Positions 54,022 to 63,521 of a DNA stretch of 64,000 nt are shown here, in pieces. How positions within the stretch are numbered: position 1 is the stretch's first letter; each line of letters begins with the position of its first letter. Source of the DNA: Legionella lytica. Lineage in GTDB: Bacteria > Pseudomonadota > Gammaproteobacteria > Legionellales > Legionellaceae. The notes beneath the pieces were generated by a model. That model saw nothing but the letters and a program-made list of their open reading frames with translations. It was not told the DNA's origin and ran no database searches. The stretch covers positions 1,826,501 to 1,890,500 of the forward strand of contig NZ_CP071527.1 in the NCBI RefSeq assembly GCF_023921225.1, read 5' to 3'. A program made the translations under genes and the position numbers.

Positions 54022-57000
54022 ATGAAATTTATTATACATGTTTTCATCTTGGCACTATTATGGCTGGGATCATTAGCTTATGCAAAAAATGGGCATTTAT
54101 TCAATATTGTTGAATCAGGAGATCCTGTTTTATTGGATATTAATTTATGTTTAAATGGAAAAGCCCCGCATTCGTGTCAGAAATATAGAGTTTCTGCTAC
54201 GAATTTAAGCCTTACGACTACTCCCAAACATGATTATCCAGCTGCAGGCATTAAAGTCTTATCTACCAATTATAAGCCAAGCAACTGTAGGCCAATACTT
54301 AATGGATATTGTTTATTTTCAGCAAATCATTCCCAAGCGACCCTAATCAAATTAAATAATTTACAAATAAAAGAGCAAAAAATTTTACTAAATAGTGTTC
54401 CTCCAGCAATGCCTACAGTTGGAGATACCTATACGCTCACAGCTACTGGTGGTGGCTCAGGTAATCCGGTGGTGTTTAGCATTGATGCGGGCAGTAGTTC
54501 AGGAGCTTGTACTATCAGCGGCAATGAGGTTTCTTTTACTGCAGTAGGAACTTGCATTGTGAATGCCAATCAAGCTGGAAATGCTCAATACAACTCTGCA
54601 CCACAAGTACAGCAAAAAATCACCGTAAACAAAAAAGAACAAAACATCGCGTGGATCAGTATTCCCCCAGTTACACCTACAGTAGGCGATGCCTATACGC
54701 TCACAGCTACTGGTGGTGGCTCAGGTAATCCGGTGGTGTTTAGCATTGATGCGGGCAGTACTTCAGGAGCTTGCACCCTCAGCGGCAATGAAGTTTCTTT
54801 TAATGCAGTAGGAACTTGCATTGTGAATGCCAATCAAGCTGGAAATGCTCAATACAACACTGCGCCACAAGTGCAGCAAAATGTGGCAATAAACAAACAA
54901 GAACAAAGCATTACCTGGACCAGTACTCCTCCAGTAACACCTACCGTAGGCGATACCTATACGCTCACAGCTACTGGTGGTGGCTCAGGTAATCCGGTGG
55001 TGTTTAGCATTGATGCGGGCAGTACTTCAGGAACTTGCACCCTCACCGACGATACTGTTTCTTTTACCGCAGGGGGAACCTGTATTGTGAATGCCAATCA
55101 AGCCGGGAACGCTCAATACAACGCTGCGCCACAAGTGCAGCAAAATGTGACAATAAACAAACAAGAGCAAAGCATTACCTGGACCAGTACTCCTCCAGTA
55201 ACACCTACGGTAGGCGATACCTATACGCTCACAGCTACGGGTGGTGGCTCAGGTAATCCGGTGGTGTTTAGCATTGATGCAAGCAGTACTTCAGGAGCTT
55301 GTACTCTCAGCGACAGTACCGTTTCTTTCACCGCAGGGGGAACCTGTATTGTGAATGCCAATCAAGCCGGAAATGCTCAATACAACGCTGCGCCACAAAT
55401 GCAGCAAAATGTGACAATAAACAAACAAGAGCAAAGCATTACCTGGACCAGTACTCCTCCAGTAACATCTACCGTAGGCGATACCTATACGCTCACAGCT
55501 ACTGGTGGTGGCTCAGGTAATCCGCTAGTGTTTAGCATTGATGCAAGCAGTACTTCAGGAGCTTGCACCCTCACCGACGATACTGTTTCTTTTACCGCAG
55601 GGGGAACCTGTATTGTGAATGCCAATCAAGCCGGAAATGCTCAATACAACGCTGCGCCACAAGTGCAGCAAAATATGACGGTAAACAAACTAGAGCAAAG
55701 CATCACCTGGACCAGTACTCCCCCAACCATGCCTACGATAGGCGATACCTATACGCTCACAGCTACTGGTGGTGGCTCAGGTAATCCGGTGGTGTTTAGC
55801 ATTGATGCGGGCAGTACTTCAGGAGCTTGCACCCTCAGCGGCAATGAAGTTTCTTTTAATGCAGTAGGAACTTGCATTGTGAATGCGGATCTGGCTGGAG
55901 ACGCTCAATACAACGCTGCGCCACAAGTGCAGCAAAATATGACAATAAACAAACAAGAGCAAAGCATTACCTGGAGCAGTACTCCTCCAATAACACCTAC
56001 AGTAGGCGATACCTATACGCTCACAGCTACGGGTGGTGGCTCAGGTAATCCGGTGGTGTTTAGCATTGATGCAAGCAGTACTTCAGGAGCTTGCACCCTC
56101 ACCGACGATACTGTTTCTTTTACCGCAGGGGGAACCTGTATTGTGAATGCCAATCAAGCCGGAAATGCTCAATACAACGCTGCGCCACAAGTGCAGCAAA
56201 ATGTGACAATAAACAAACAAGAGCAAAGCATTACCTGGACCAGTACTCCTCCAGTAACACCTACGGTAGGCGATACCTATACGCTCACAGCTACGGGTGG
56301 TGGCTCAGGTAATCCGGTGGTGTTTAGCATTGATGCAAGCAGTACTTCAGGAGCTTGTACTCTCAGCGACAGTACCGTTTCTTTCACCGCAGGGGGAACC
56401 TGTATTGTGAATGCCAATCAAGCCGGAAATGCTCAATACAACGCTGCGCCACAAATGCAGCAAAATGTGACAATAAACAAACAAGAGCAAAGCATTACCT
56501 GGACCAGTACTCCTCCAGTAACATCTACCGTAGGCGATACCTATACGCTCACAGCTACTGGTGGTGGCTCAGGTAATCCGCTAGTGTTTAGCATTGATGC
56601 AAGCAGTACTTCAGGAGCTTGCACCCTCACCGACGATACTGTTTCTTTTACCGCAGGGGGAACCTGTATTGTGAATGCCAATCAAGCCGGAAATGCTCAA
56701 TACAACGCTGCGCCACAAGTGCAGCAAAATATGACGGTAAACAAACTAGAGCAAAGCATCACCTGGACCAGTACTCCCCCAACCATGCCTACGATAGGCG
56801 ATACCTATACGCTCACAGCTACTGGTGGTGGCTCAGGTAATCCGCTAGTGTTTAGCATTGATGCAAGCAGTACTTCAGGAGCTTGCACCCTCACCGACGA
56901 TACTGTTTCTTTTACTGCAGTAGGAACCTGCATTGTGAATGCGGATCAGGCTGGAGATGCTCAATACAATGCTGCAGCACAAATGCAGCAAAATATCTCC

Positions 57001-58635
57001 GTAAAATTGACTCAAACGATTGTTTTTAGTAGCTCCCCACCTTCATCCATTACTGCAGGTGGAACCTATTCAGTGGCTGCCACAGGTGGTGCTTCGGGTA
57101 ATCCTGTGGTTTTTAGTATAGATGCGGGCAGTACTTCAGGAGCTTGTACTATAAGCGGTAATACTGTTTTCTTTACTGCAGAGGGAACGTGTATTGTCAA
57201 TGCGGATCAAGCCGGCGATAATCAATATTATCCCGCCTCTCAAGTGCAGCAAAATATTAGTGTGGGGGCCGCAATTGCAGTTCCATCCCCCCCAACCTCA
57301 GTAATTGCTATTCCTGGAGACGGTCAAGTAACGTTAAATTGGTCGGCTCCCCTCTACCCAGGTAGTGCTCCGATTACAGGTTATATCGTAACTTATGGGG
57401 ACACTAGTACTTCTTCATACAATACTATTGTTGCTGATTGTAATCCAACTACAGCTCAATCTTGTGTTGTGACTGGATTAACCAATGGCACTTCATACAC
57501 TTTTAGGGTCAGTGCGAGTAATAGCAGTGGCTATGCTCGTTATTGGTTTGGGTATTCCAGCCCGGTTATACCGTTATCAGGCCTTGCAATAAGCCCCTCC
57601 ACGTTAGCCCTTTCAGGTCTTGGTAGTGCTCATGCTAGAAAAATTAAACTCATCAATAATTTAAATTATGATATTACTTTAGATGCTATACCTGTAGATA
57701 CAGCTTTTTCCCCCGCCCTCCCCACAGGTACTACTTTGTCTAATACTACGTGTAATACTGTAACGCCATTGATTGCTAAGGGAGGTTCATGTGAGATCAC
57801 AATAACGCCGGATTCTACTGTATCAACTAATGATTCTGGCACACTTTGTACTTTAGGCGTGGCTCCCAAGCCGAGTGTACTTACTGTTACAGCTAATTCA
57901 GGCACAGTCCATGCAGAAGTTAATGTTGTAGTATTGGGATATGGCTGTCAGTATCAAGGAGGTTATATTTTTTCAATCGATGATACAACTGTAGTTACAC
58001 GAAGTATTGGGGGTAAAGTTGTTGCCTATAAAGATCAAACCTCTAGGTGGTGGATGCCTATTATTAATGGTGGGTATCCTTATTTGGTGAGTATCTGGGG
58101 AATCGATGAGGGGTCTTCGTATTTAAATCCAAGTCCTAATGCATCTTCTAGCATGCCTGCCGAATTGAAGGCAGGTCAACTTAATTGCAATGGGAATTAT
58201 GATGGCGCTTGCAACAGTAATAATATTATTACTGTTTATTATCCAGAACAAGAATATGCGGCAGCCATTTGCAATCAACCCATCGATTCATTAGGTAATT
58301 ATCCATGCATTACGGGCACATGTTATACAGATTGGTATTTACCTTCGATTTGTGAAATGGATTCCGTGGGTTTCGGATACTCTAATTGTCCCTCAGATGC
58401 ACAAAGTATGACAAAGAATCTTTTGGGCTTAATTGGCAATTATTCTAATAGTTGTTCGTTTAATACAACAAATAATTGTATTGCTGATTTTCATTGGAGC
58501 TCTACTCAACTTTCAAGTAATACACAAGATTATGCGTGGTTTGAATATTTCTACAATGGTGGAGGCTATCAGAGCAATTACAATAATAAACCTAATTATT
58601 TCCTATTAAGGTGTGTTCGGAGTTTAACTTATTAA
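54022..58635 (+). CDS. Large exported repeat protein with Ig-like units, Fn3 and DUF1566 domains
   Basis: A 1,537-residue protein. A signal peptide (FIIHVFILALLWLGSLAYA) is followed by a unique region (20-115). Eleven tandem units of 88 residues (about 120-1085) come next; each contains TYTLTATGGGSGNP, VVFSIDAGSTSGACTLS, GTCIVNANQAGNAQYN and SITWTSTPPV, with two cysteines per unit that probably form a disulphide. After these come a fibronectin type III domain (about 1090-1190, PGDGQVTLNWSAP...GLTNGTSYTFRVSA) and a C-terminal DUF1566/Lcl-like domain (about 1310-1537, YIFSIDDT...TDWYLPSICEMD...HWSSTQLSSNTQDYAWF). It is probably a surface or secreted adhesin-like protein. No sorting or autotransporter signal is visible. 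Confidence 0.85.
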   Translation: MKFIIHVFILALLWLGSLAYAKNGHLFNIVESGDPVLLDINLCLNGKAPHSCQKYRVSATNLSLTTTPKHDYPAAGIKVLSTNYKPSNCRPILNGYCLFSANHSQATLIKLNNLQIKEQKILLNSVPPAMPTVGDTYTLTATGGGSGNPVVFSIDAGSSSGACTISGNEVSFTAVGTCIVNANQAGNAQYNSAPQVQQKITVNKKEQNIAWISIPPVTPTVGDAYTLTATGGGSGNPVVFSIDAGSTSGACTLSGNEVSFNAVGTCIVNANQAGNAQYNTAPQVQQNVAINKQEQSITWTSTPPVTPTVGDTYTLTATGGGSGNPVVFSIDAGSTSGTCTLTDDTVSFTAGGTCIVNANQAGNAQYNAAPQVQQNVTINKQEQSITWTSTPPVTPTVGDTYTLTATGGGSGNPVVFSIDASSTSGACTLSDSTVSFTAGGTCIVNANQAGNAQYNAAPQMQQNVTINKQEQSITWTSTPPVTSTVGDTYTLTATGGGSGNPLVFSIDASSTSGACTLTDDTVSFTAGGTCIVNANQAGNAQYNAAPQVQQNMTVNKLEQSITWTSTPPTMPTIGDTYTLTATGGGSGNPVVFSIDAGSTSGACTLSGNEVSFNAVGTCIVNADLAGDAQYNAAPQVQQNMTINKQEQSITWSSTPPITPTVGDTYTLTATGGGSGNPVVFSIDASSTSGACTLTDDTVSFTAGGTCIVNANQAGNAQYNAAPQVQQNVTINKQEQSITWTSTPPVTPTVGDTYTLTATGGGSGNPVVFSIDASSTSGACTLSDSTVSFTAGGTCIVNANQAGNAQYNAAPQMQQNVTINKQEQSITWTSTPPVTSTVGDTYTLTATGGGSGNPLVFSIDASSTSGACTLTDDTVSFTAGGTCIVNANQAGNAQYNAAPQVQQNMTVNKLEQSITWTSTPPTMPTIGDTYTLTATGGGSGNPLVFSIDASSTSGACTLTDDTVSFTAVGTCIVNADQAGDAQYNAAAQMQQNISVKLTQTIVFSSSPPSSITAGGTYSVAATGGASGNPVVFSIDAGSTSGACTISGNTVFFTAEGTCIVNADQAGDNQYYPASQVQQNISVGAAIAVPSPPTSVIAIPGDGQVTLNWSAPLYPGSAPITGYIVTYGDTSTSSYNTIVADCNPTTAQSCVVTGLTNGTSYTFRVSASNSSGYARYWFGYSSPVIPLSGLAISPSTLALSGLGSAHARKIKLINNLNYDITLDAIPVDTAFSPALPTGTTLSNTTCNTVTPLIAKGGSCEITITPDSTVSTNDSGTLCTLGVAPKPSVLTVTANSGTVHAEVNVVVLGYGCQYQGGYIFSIDDTTVVTRSIGGKVVAYKDQTSRWWMPIINGGYPYLVSIWGIDEGSSYLNPSPNASSSMPAELKAGQLNCNGNYDGACNSNNIITVYYPEQEYAAAICNQPIDSLGNYPCITGTCYTDWYLPSICEMDSVGFGYSNCPSDAQSMTKNLLGLIGNYSNSCSFNTTNNCIADFHWSSTQLSSNTQDYAWFEYFYNGGGYQSNYNNKPNYFLLRCVRSLTY
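54424..57255 (+). repeat. Eleven tandem 264-bp coding repeats with an internal 1,056-bp duplication
   Basis: Units start with the sequence for TYTLTATGGG at about 54424, 54688, 54952, 55216, 55480, 55744, 56008, 56272, 56536 and 56800, with a diverged unit at 57064. Spacing is exactly 264 bases. Bases about 55109-55788 are identical to 56165-56844, a shift of 1,056 (four units). This shows a recent four-unit block duplication. Confidence 0.95.
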
Positions 58636-59331
58636 GATTGAAGATGGCTATGTCTGTTTCACTTTGACTCGGATTATTTTTATTTGTTTGTAAGTGAATT
58701 TCTGAATGTAAGCTGACGACAAAAGTTAAAGGCGCTGTTCTATGTGTTAAAGCAAGGTAAGGGTGTAACCGGGGGCTGATTGCTGGCTCCTCGACGTAAA
58801 ATATGAAATTTCGAATATTTAGCCCAAACTGGCAATGAACTAAATAGGCTTCAAAATCTTAGTTAAACTCAAATTGGAAACTTGATTCTTGAACTGTTTT
58901 GCTTTCAGCAGCTTGAGAATCAGGATTTAAGCTGCCAAATAAAGTACTTTCTTGCTTCAGGGAAGCAATCCTGTTTAAAAAGAGACATTCCAATTACAAA
59001 TGATGGTGCATTTTTTTGAGGATGTACTTCTTCATTTTCTTACTGATTGATTATAAAAACTGCGTTAACGAGTAAAAGCCTCTTCGTATTTGCAAATATA
59101 TTAGGTCAATTTATAAACAACCCCTCATAAAAGGTCTATCATTAAAAATACCGATTGATGTCTAGTGTATGCACAGCGCTCTTCCTAATAAGTTTCGCAG
59201 CGCGCAGTAAGTAACCGCAAAAAAATCCGTACAGAGCACATCATTGAAATTTCCGTAAAGGTGCAGAATGCTGTATTGCACTAATTAATAAATGTTCGAG
59301 CACATATTGCTCATCGGAAAAGGATATATAC
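58636..59331. other. Intergenic region, possible gene remnants only
   Basis: A 696-base stretch without a convincing gene. On the minus strand 58859-58993 is a 44-codon frame, SLKQESTLFGSLNPDSQAAE... ending FQFEFN, which looks like the C-terminus of a lost protein but lacks an ATG. The rest is AT-rich. An AAGGA site at about 59320 belongs to the next gene. Confidence 0.45.
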
Positions 59332-60345
59332 ATGCTTACATCCGAAGATATTAAACAACTCAACGATTTTTTCAACTTAACTATTGCCGCAGATACAGTG
59401 CAAAAAATTAGCGGAGGAGATGTCAACGAGACTTATCTTATTGAAAGCGCAGATAAAAAATTTATTGTAAAAACCATTCATGACGATGCATATACAAAAG
59501 ATTATAACGTTACACTTAATGAACTCATCAGTTCGATTACCTTCAGTGAACATATCGCCCAACAATTTCTTGAGACTGAGAACGCATCATCCGCATTATT
59601 CGTCAAACAAGATTGTGTGCTCAAAACGCCATCGGGATTATTTACGGTGTATCCATTTTCGCCTGGATCGATTAAAGAAAATGAAGCTATTTCCTTAGTG
59701 ATGACAAAAAAAATTGCCCAATTTCTTTCTTTGCTGCATCAGACTGAGCCCGCTTTTAATTATTCATTCGCCAAAGAAAAAATAAAAATATTTAAAAACA
59801 TAGGTCAAGAAATAATCAACCTCTCTCTTTGGGCTAAAATAAAAAAATGCTCTCACGAGGCCTTTCTATTTCCCAAGCTCAATCAAATCGCCACCTATTT
59901 ATTAACTAATAGAGCAACATTCCTTAATGCAATAAACCAATTAGAGGGAACGATCATTTGCCACAATGATTTAAAGCCAAAAAATGTTTTATGGGAGGAT
60001 GAACGGCGTTTTAAGATTATTGACTGGGAAACGACCGGGCTTTTTGATCCATATGCTGATTACTTAGACACGCTTCTAGCGTGGTGCACTCACTATAATG
60101 GAAAAGAAATTACCTTACACCAAGAAAAACTACAGACTTTTGTCAGTACATATCCGCTTGTATCTCATGCGGAACTACAAAGGAATCTACCTGTCATTTT
60201 TATAAAATGGTATTTTTGGCTCGCCTTTTGTAGCAAAAAAATGGTTGATAACCCCAAACAATGGCGACACTACTATTGGCATCTTTGCTACTCGGTTAAT
60301 TTTATTATTTTCTTAATCAATCATGAGTTTTTTAAAAAGTTATAA
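59332..60345 (+). CDS. APH/choline-kinase-like phosphotransferase
   Basis: A 337-residue kinase-fold protein. The nucleotide loop is KISGGDVNETYLIES (about 25-39), followed by the lysine in FIVKTIH. The catalytic loop is CHNDLKPKNVLW (Asp213, Asn218) and the metal Asp is in FKIIDWETTG (Asp231). This is the aminoglycoside phosphotransferase/homoserine kinase/choline kinase group. The small-molecule substrate cannot be inferred. It lies at the edge of an effector-rich block, so a translocated role is possible; antibiotic resistance is not implied. Confidence 0.8.
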   Translation: MLTSEDIKQLNDFFNLTIAADTVQKISGGDVNETYLIESADKKFIVKTIHDDAYTKDYNVTLNELISSITFSEHIAQQFLETENASSALFVKQDCVLKTPSGLFTVYPFSPGSIKENEAISLVMTKKIAQFLSLLHQTEPAFNYSFAKEKIKIFKNIGQEIINLSLWAKIKKCSHEAFLFPKLNQIATYLLTNRATFLNAINQLEGTIICHNDLKPKNVLWEDERRFKIIDWETTGLFDPYADYLDTLLAWCTHYNGKEITLHQEKLQTFVSTYPLVSHAELQRNLPVIFIKWYFWLAFCSKKMVDNPKQWRHYYWHLCYSVNFIIFLINHEFFKKL

Positions 60346-60575
60346 AGTTCTCCAGTGAAAAACTCATGAAATTTATCCATCACTAACTTGAGGTGGCTTT
60401 AATACCTATGACAGGAATAAATAATTCCAGGTCGCTTTTTGCTGTTGCGCTTTATCCAGCCTGGAGAAAAGTTAAGTTAATGCTATCATCATTGACGATT
60501 TGAACGCTTTTTTAAAGTCCCCTTCCAATAAATGGATAATTGTTGTACAATTGGATGTAAAAAATCACAAGGCCG

Positions 60576-61373
60576 ATGATGATAGTCATAAACCAAAAAA
60601 CGCTGAATCTCTATACACTCAAATTGGATAAACTCATCAGTGAGTTACGTATTGAAAAAATCAATCATCAGAATAAATACACCAACGAAGAGTTGAATGA
60701 AATAAGTCGCCTTATTAATAAACTGGAACGTTTCCGCTCTATTGCAGCAATACACGCGAATCAAGCGATTGTAGCGTTATCTTTACTCCATGAACAAGAC
60801 GATAAAGACACAAAGGAGCGGGCTGAATCAATAATAATGGAACTGACTCAAGAGGCACTAAAATTAAAGGAATCAATTACTGAGATACAAAAAAAATTAG
60901 CCTTAAGGAAGGAAAATGAATTTCTGTTCTCAATGATAACAGGAATAACTACCGTTATTGTGGCACCCATACTCTTTATTTCGGCGGCTCTTCTTCTGGG
61001 GCCTGTAGCCTCTCTGCCACTGACAATGATTATAGCCTTGTTAGCCCCTGCCCCCATACCTTTGGCTATTCCATTTTTCTGTGTAGCACTTCCTTTCGGA
61101 TTGTCATATATGATAACGTCCATCTTTCTTGATGAACCCTATGACCCAGCCGCCGAAGAACTACTTTTAGGACAGAAAAAGAAGCTGCAGCCAAAATTAG
61201 AACTATTACAACTTCTAAAAGATACATCAATTAACTCCCTTCCTAGAAATATTGTCCCCTCTGCTCATAGATTTTTTAACCATCAGGAATCACAAAATCC
61301 AAGCCATCATCAAGGCGTCAATAGCACTCACGCCAACGAAGTCGGCACTCTGTCAGGTCCCATACTAAACTAA
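60576..61373 (+). CDS. Coiled-coil protein with membrane hairpin, candidate effector
   Basis: A 265-residue protein. An N-terminal helical coiled coil (10-115) leads to a strongly hydrophobic region at about 118-180 (SMITGITTVIVAPILFISAA, then LPLTMIIALLAPAPIPLAIP and a third segment to MITSIFL), which would form a membrane hairpin. A polar, His/Asn/Ser-rich tail follows. There is no signal peptide. The layout recalls Legionella effectors that insert in host membranes. I recognise no named family. Confidence 0.6.
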   Translation: MMIVINQKTLNLYTLKLDKLISELRIEKINHQNKYTNEELNEISRLINKLERFRSIAAIHANQAIVALSLLHEQDDKDTKERAESIIMELTQEALKLKESITEIQKKLALRKENEFLFSMITGITTVIVAPILFISAALLLGPVASLPLTMIIALLAPAPIPLAIPFFCVALPFGLSYMITSIFLDEPYDPAAEELLLGQKKKLQPKLELLQLLKDTSINSLPRNIVPSAHRFFNHQESQNPSHHQGVNSTHANEVGTLSGPILN

Positions 61374-61523
61374 TAGTCTTATTATAAGACATTATTCGTA
61401 CTGAAAAAACTTCTGCTAAAAAAAGAGAATTGGTACCGCCAATTTTGTTCGGAGCCTGGCTGAATAAGGGAACGCGCGTCCGATAAAGTGAAGCTCTAGG
61501 TAAGACCACCTACCTACCAATCT

Positions 61524-63062
61524 TCAACGCAAGAAGCGAAAGGAATTTGTTAACCCCATTTCATCACTCTGACTTGTTTCGTTACTTGTTTTTTCAGCTA
61601 GCTCCATTCTTGCTTGATGAACTCTTTCTTTAAGTGCTTGAAATAGATCGATGCCCATTGTTTTTTCATCGGTGATTTCTTCAGATGGTGTTACAGTAAC
61701 TAAATCCTCAACAACTTCATCTACTTTTCTCTCGAAACTGAAGATTAACTGTTGTTGTAACTCGGGAGATTTGCGAATTTCAGTGATACGACCCGCGGTT
61801 ATAGTTTTTTTTTCTTTATATTCAATTAAAAGAGCAGCGAAAAATTGAGGGGTTTCCATTCGTCTATCAACATCAACATGAGGCATAATACATGTTGTAT
61901 CCAATACATTGCGCAGCTCTTCCGGCATTTCATCAAAATTGCGACGATGAAAAATAGCCATTGCATGTTCGCTACAGAGATCGAAGGGATTCCACAAAGT
62001 TCTTAACAGTGCGATTCTATCCAACGTGGCATTTGTGAGCACAGGAGCCACTGGAGAAATCCCAGTTTCACGTTGAGCATACAAACTGGAGATCCCGTTT
62101 TTAACCTTTAATGCTTTTGGTCCCTCTTTGACTAATTCTGCAACATCAATTGCAGCATACTGTAGTGTGCCTTTAAACGTATAGTTCACAAATTCATCAA
62201 CATCTACTTTTGAGGTCATGGAACCACAATCAATAACCATAATTTTGCCATTTCTATCCACTACGAAATTTTCGGGTTTTAGATCTCTATGAGCATAGGG
62301 CGTCCCTGTAGAAGACAATAATCCAGCACCCAATTTGCTAATTAAAATACTTATTTTGATTGCAAAATCCATTTCTAATGCTTTGAGCTTAGCCGATGCG
62401 ACTATTTTCTCATCCACATTCCCGCTTTTTTCAACTTGATCAAATTGTTTTCTAGCCTCTATTATTTTCTTTTGTAAGGAGTCTCCTTTATTTTCCATGA
62501 TTTGATACACTTTACATGGATAAATAGAATCTGTAACAAACTCAAAACCAAAAGAAGGAACATCATCATCGGGAAGTGGGGCTGAAACCACTGTTCCGAT
62601 ATCAATAAAATCTTCCCCCCCTTTTCGCACGTCTTGTTTTTGTCTCTCCGAGTTTGTTCTCACGAGCATCGAACCACGCGAAATACCTAAATCTTTGTTA
62701 AAAAGCGCCTCTACTTTGAGATCTTCCAGCCCTTCCTCATCATCAATCTCTACAATTTTGATTGCCAATGCTTCGCTACGAGGCCCTAGCGAACGCGCCT
62801 CTTTTACCTTACCAAAAGCCCCTCTCCCTAAGAAACTAGATCCTAAAATAGCGATAGCTCCCTCACTGTCCTTTATATATGATTGCGTCAACTTGATATC
62901 ATGGATTTTTTGTCCTCGGCTGCATTTTACATTTTCTGGATTATTGTTGAAAAAATCGATGACAATCGCAAGTTCAAGCAGTTTTTGTTCCTCTGGACTT
63001 AATGCCACTGTAGATAATAGTTTAATATCGTTTTCTGCTAATGGTATGTACTTAATGGGCAT
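61524..63062 (-). CDS. Eukaryote-like Ser/Thr protein kinase, candidate LegK-type effector
   Basis: A 512-residue protein. The kinase domain spans about 70-400: glycine loop LGRGAFGKVKEA (79-90), VAIK-type lysine in ALAIKIV (Lys102), catalytic loop AHRDLKPENFVV (Asp260, Asn265) and a DCG instead of DFG (Asp278). The core residues for catalysis are therefore present. An insert lies between about 135 and 235. No transmembrane helix or PASTA domain is seen, unlike housekeeping bacterial kinases. The C-terminal 110 residues include an acidic stretch (AEKTSNETSQSDEMG). Effector status fits LegK kinases but is inferred. Confidence 0.8.
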   Translation of the reverse strand: MPIKYIPLAENDIKLLSTVALSPEEQKLLELAIVIDFFNNNPENVKCSRGQKIHDIKLTQSYIKDSEGAIAILGSSFLGRGAFGKVKEARSLGPRSEALAIKIVEIDDEEGLEDLKVEALFNKDLGISRGSMLVRTNSERQKQDVRKGGEDFIDIGTVVSAPLPDDDVPSFGFEFVTDSIYPCKVYQIMENKGDSLQKKIIEARKQFDQVEKSGNVDEKIVASAKLKALEMDFAIKISILISKLGAGLLSSTGTPYAHRDLKPENFVVDRNGKIMVIDCGSMTSKVDVDEFVNYTFKGTLQYAAIDVAELVKEGPKALKVKNGISSLYAQRETGISPVAPVLTNATLDRIALLRTLWNPFDLCSEHAMAIFHRRNFDEMPEELRNVLDTTCIMPHVDVDRRMETPQFFAALLIEYKEKKTITAGRITEIRKSPELQQQLIFSFERKVDEVVEDLVTVTPSEEITDEKTMGIDLFQALKERVHQARMELAEKTSNETSQSDEMGLTNSFRFLR

Positions 63063-63521
63063 ATTTAAACCTCACAAAATAACTATCTAAACAACATCCT
63101 ATTTGTCTAATAGTAGACTATTATGTGGTTGACTTAACTTTAAATATCCGTGGGTAATAATTCTTAGCTGGCTGCCGCCATTAAGAGATTTGAAATCCTT
63201 GCCGGAAACGGTTCTGTAATAACACTATTCCTTCAAGATGGCACGTGGATCCCAAAGGGGCTTGTTCCTTTGTCAGGGCATTCTATTAGAGCAGAAAGGG
63301 CTTTGATAAGCGTGCAGAATTCGTAAAGAGGCGTTCTTGGCTCAAAGAGGATATGGTCTTCACATTCGAACGCTAAGCACTTCTATCTGGTACGGCCCAA
63401 GAGGGTTGCAATGAAGTTCAATCGTACATCTAAAGGGTCCGTGTTTTGAATCAGGTATGGATTTACGCAGCCGATCAATAAATGATACAATTGTTCTTTT
63501 TTTTGAGATCAGCGATAAATA
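63063..63521. other. Intergenic region with a possible coding remnant
   Basis: A 459-base gap between divergent genes. On the plus strand a frame of about 65 codons from roughly 63136 lacks a start and reads WLPPLRFEILAGNGSVITLF then QDGTWIPKGLVPLSGHSIRA before a stop at about 63327. It may be a decayed gene. No terminator or RNA is evident. Confidence 0.4.

Noticed and set aside
55035..56840. Series of 73-codon frames inside the large repeat gene
   Set aside because: They are shadow frames created by the 264-bp repeats, in a different frame from the long protein with signal peptide and domains.
54424..57255. CRISPR-like regular repetition
   Set aside because: The period is 264 bp, wholly coding, and the copies translate to protein domains; there are no short repeats with unique spacers.
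53538..58838. Identical 16-base sequence CCCAAACTGGCAATGA at 53538-53553 and 58823-58838, as possible att or direct repeats
   Set aside because: A chance 16-base match is not improbable in 64 kb and no element ends or integrase lie at both positions.
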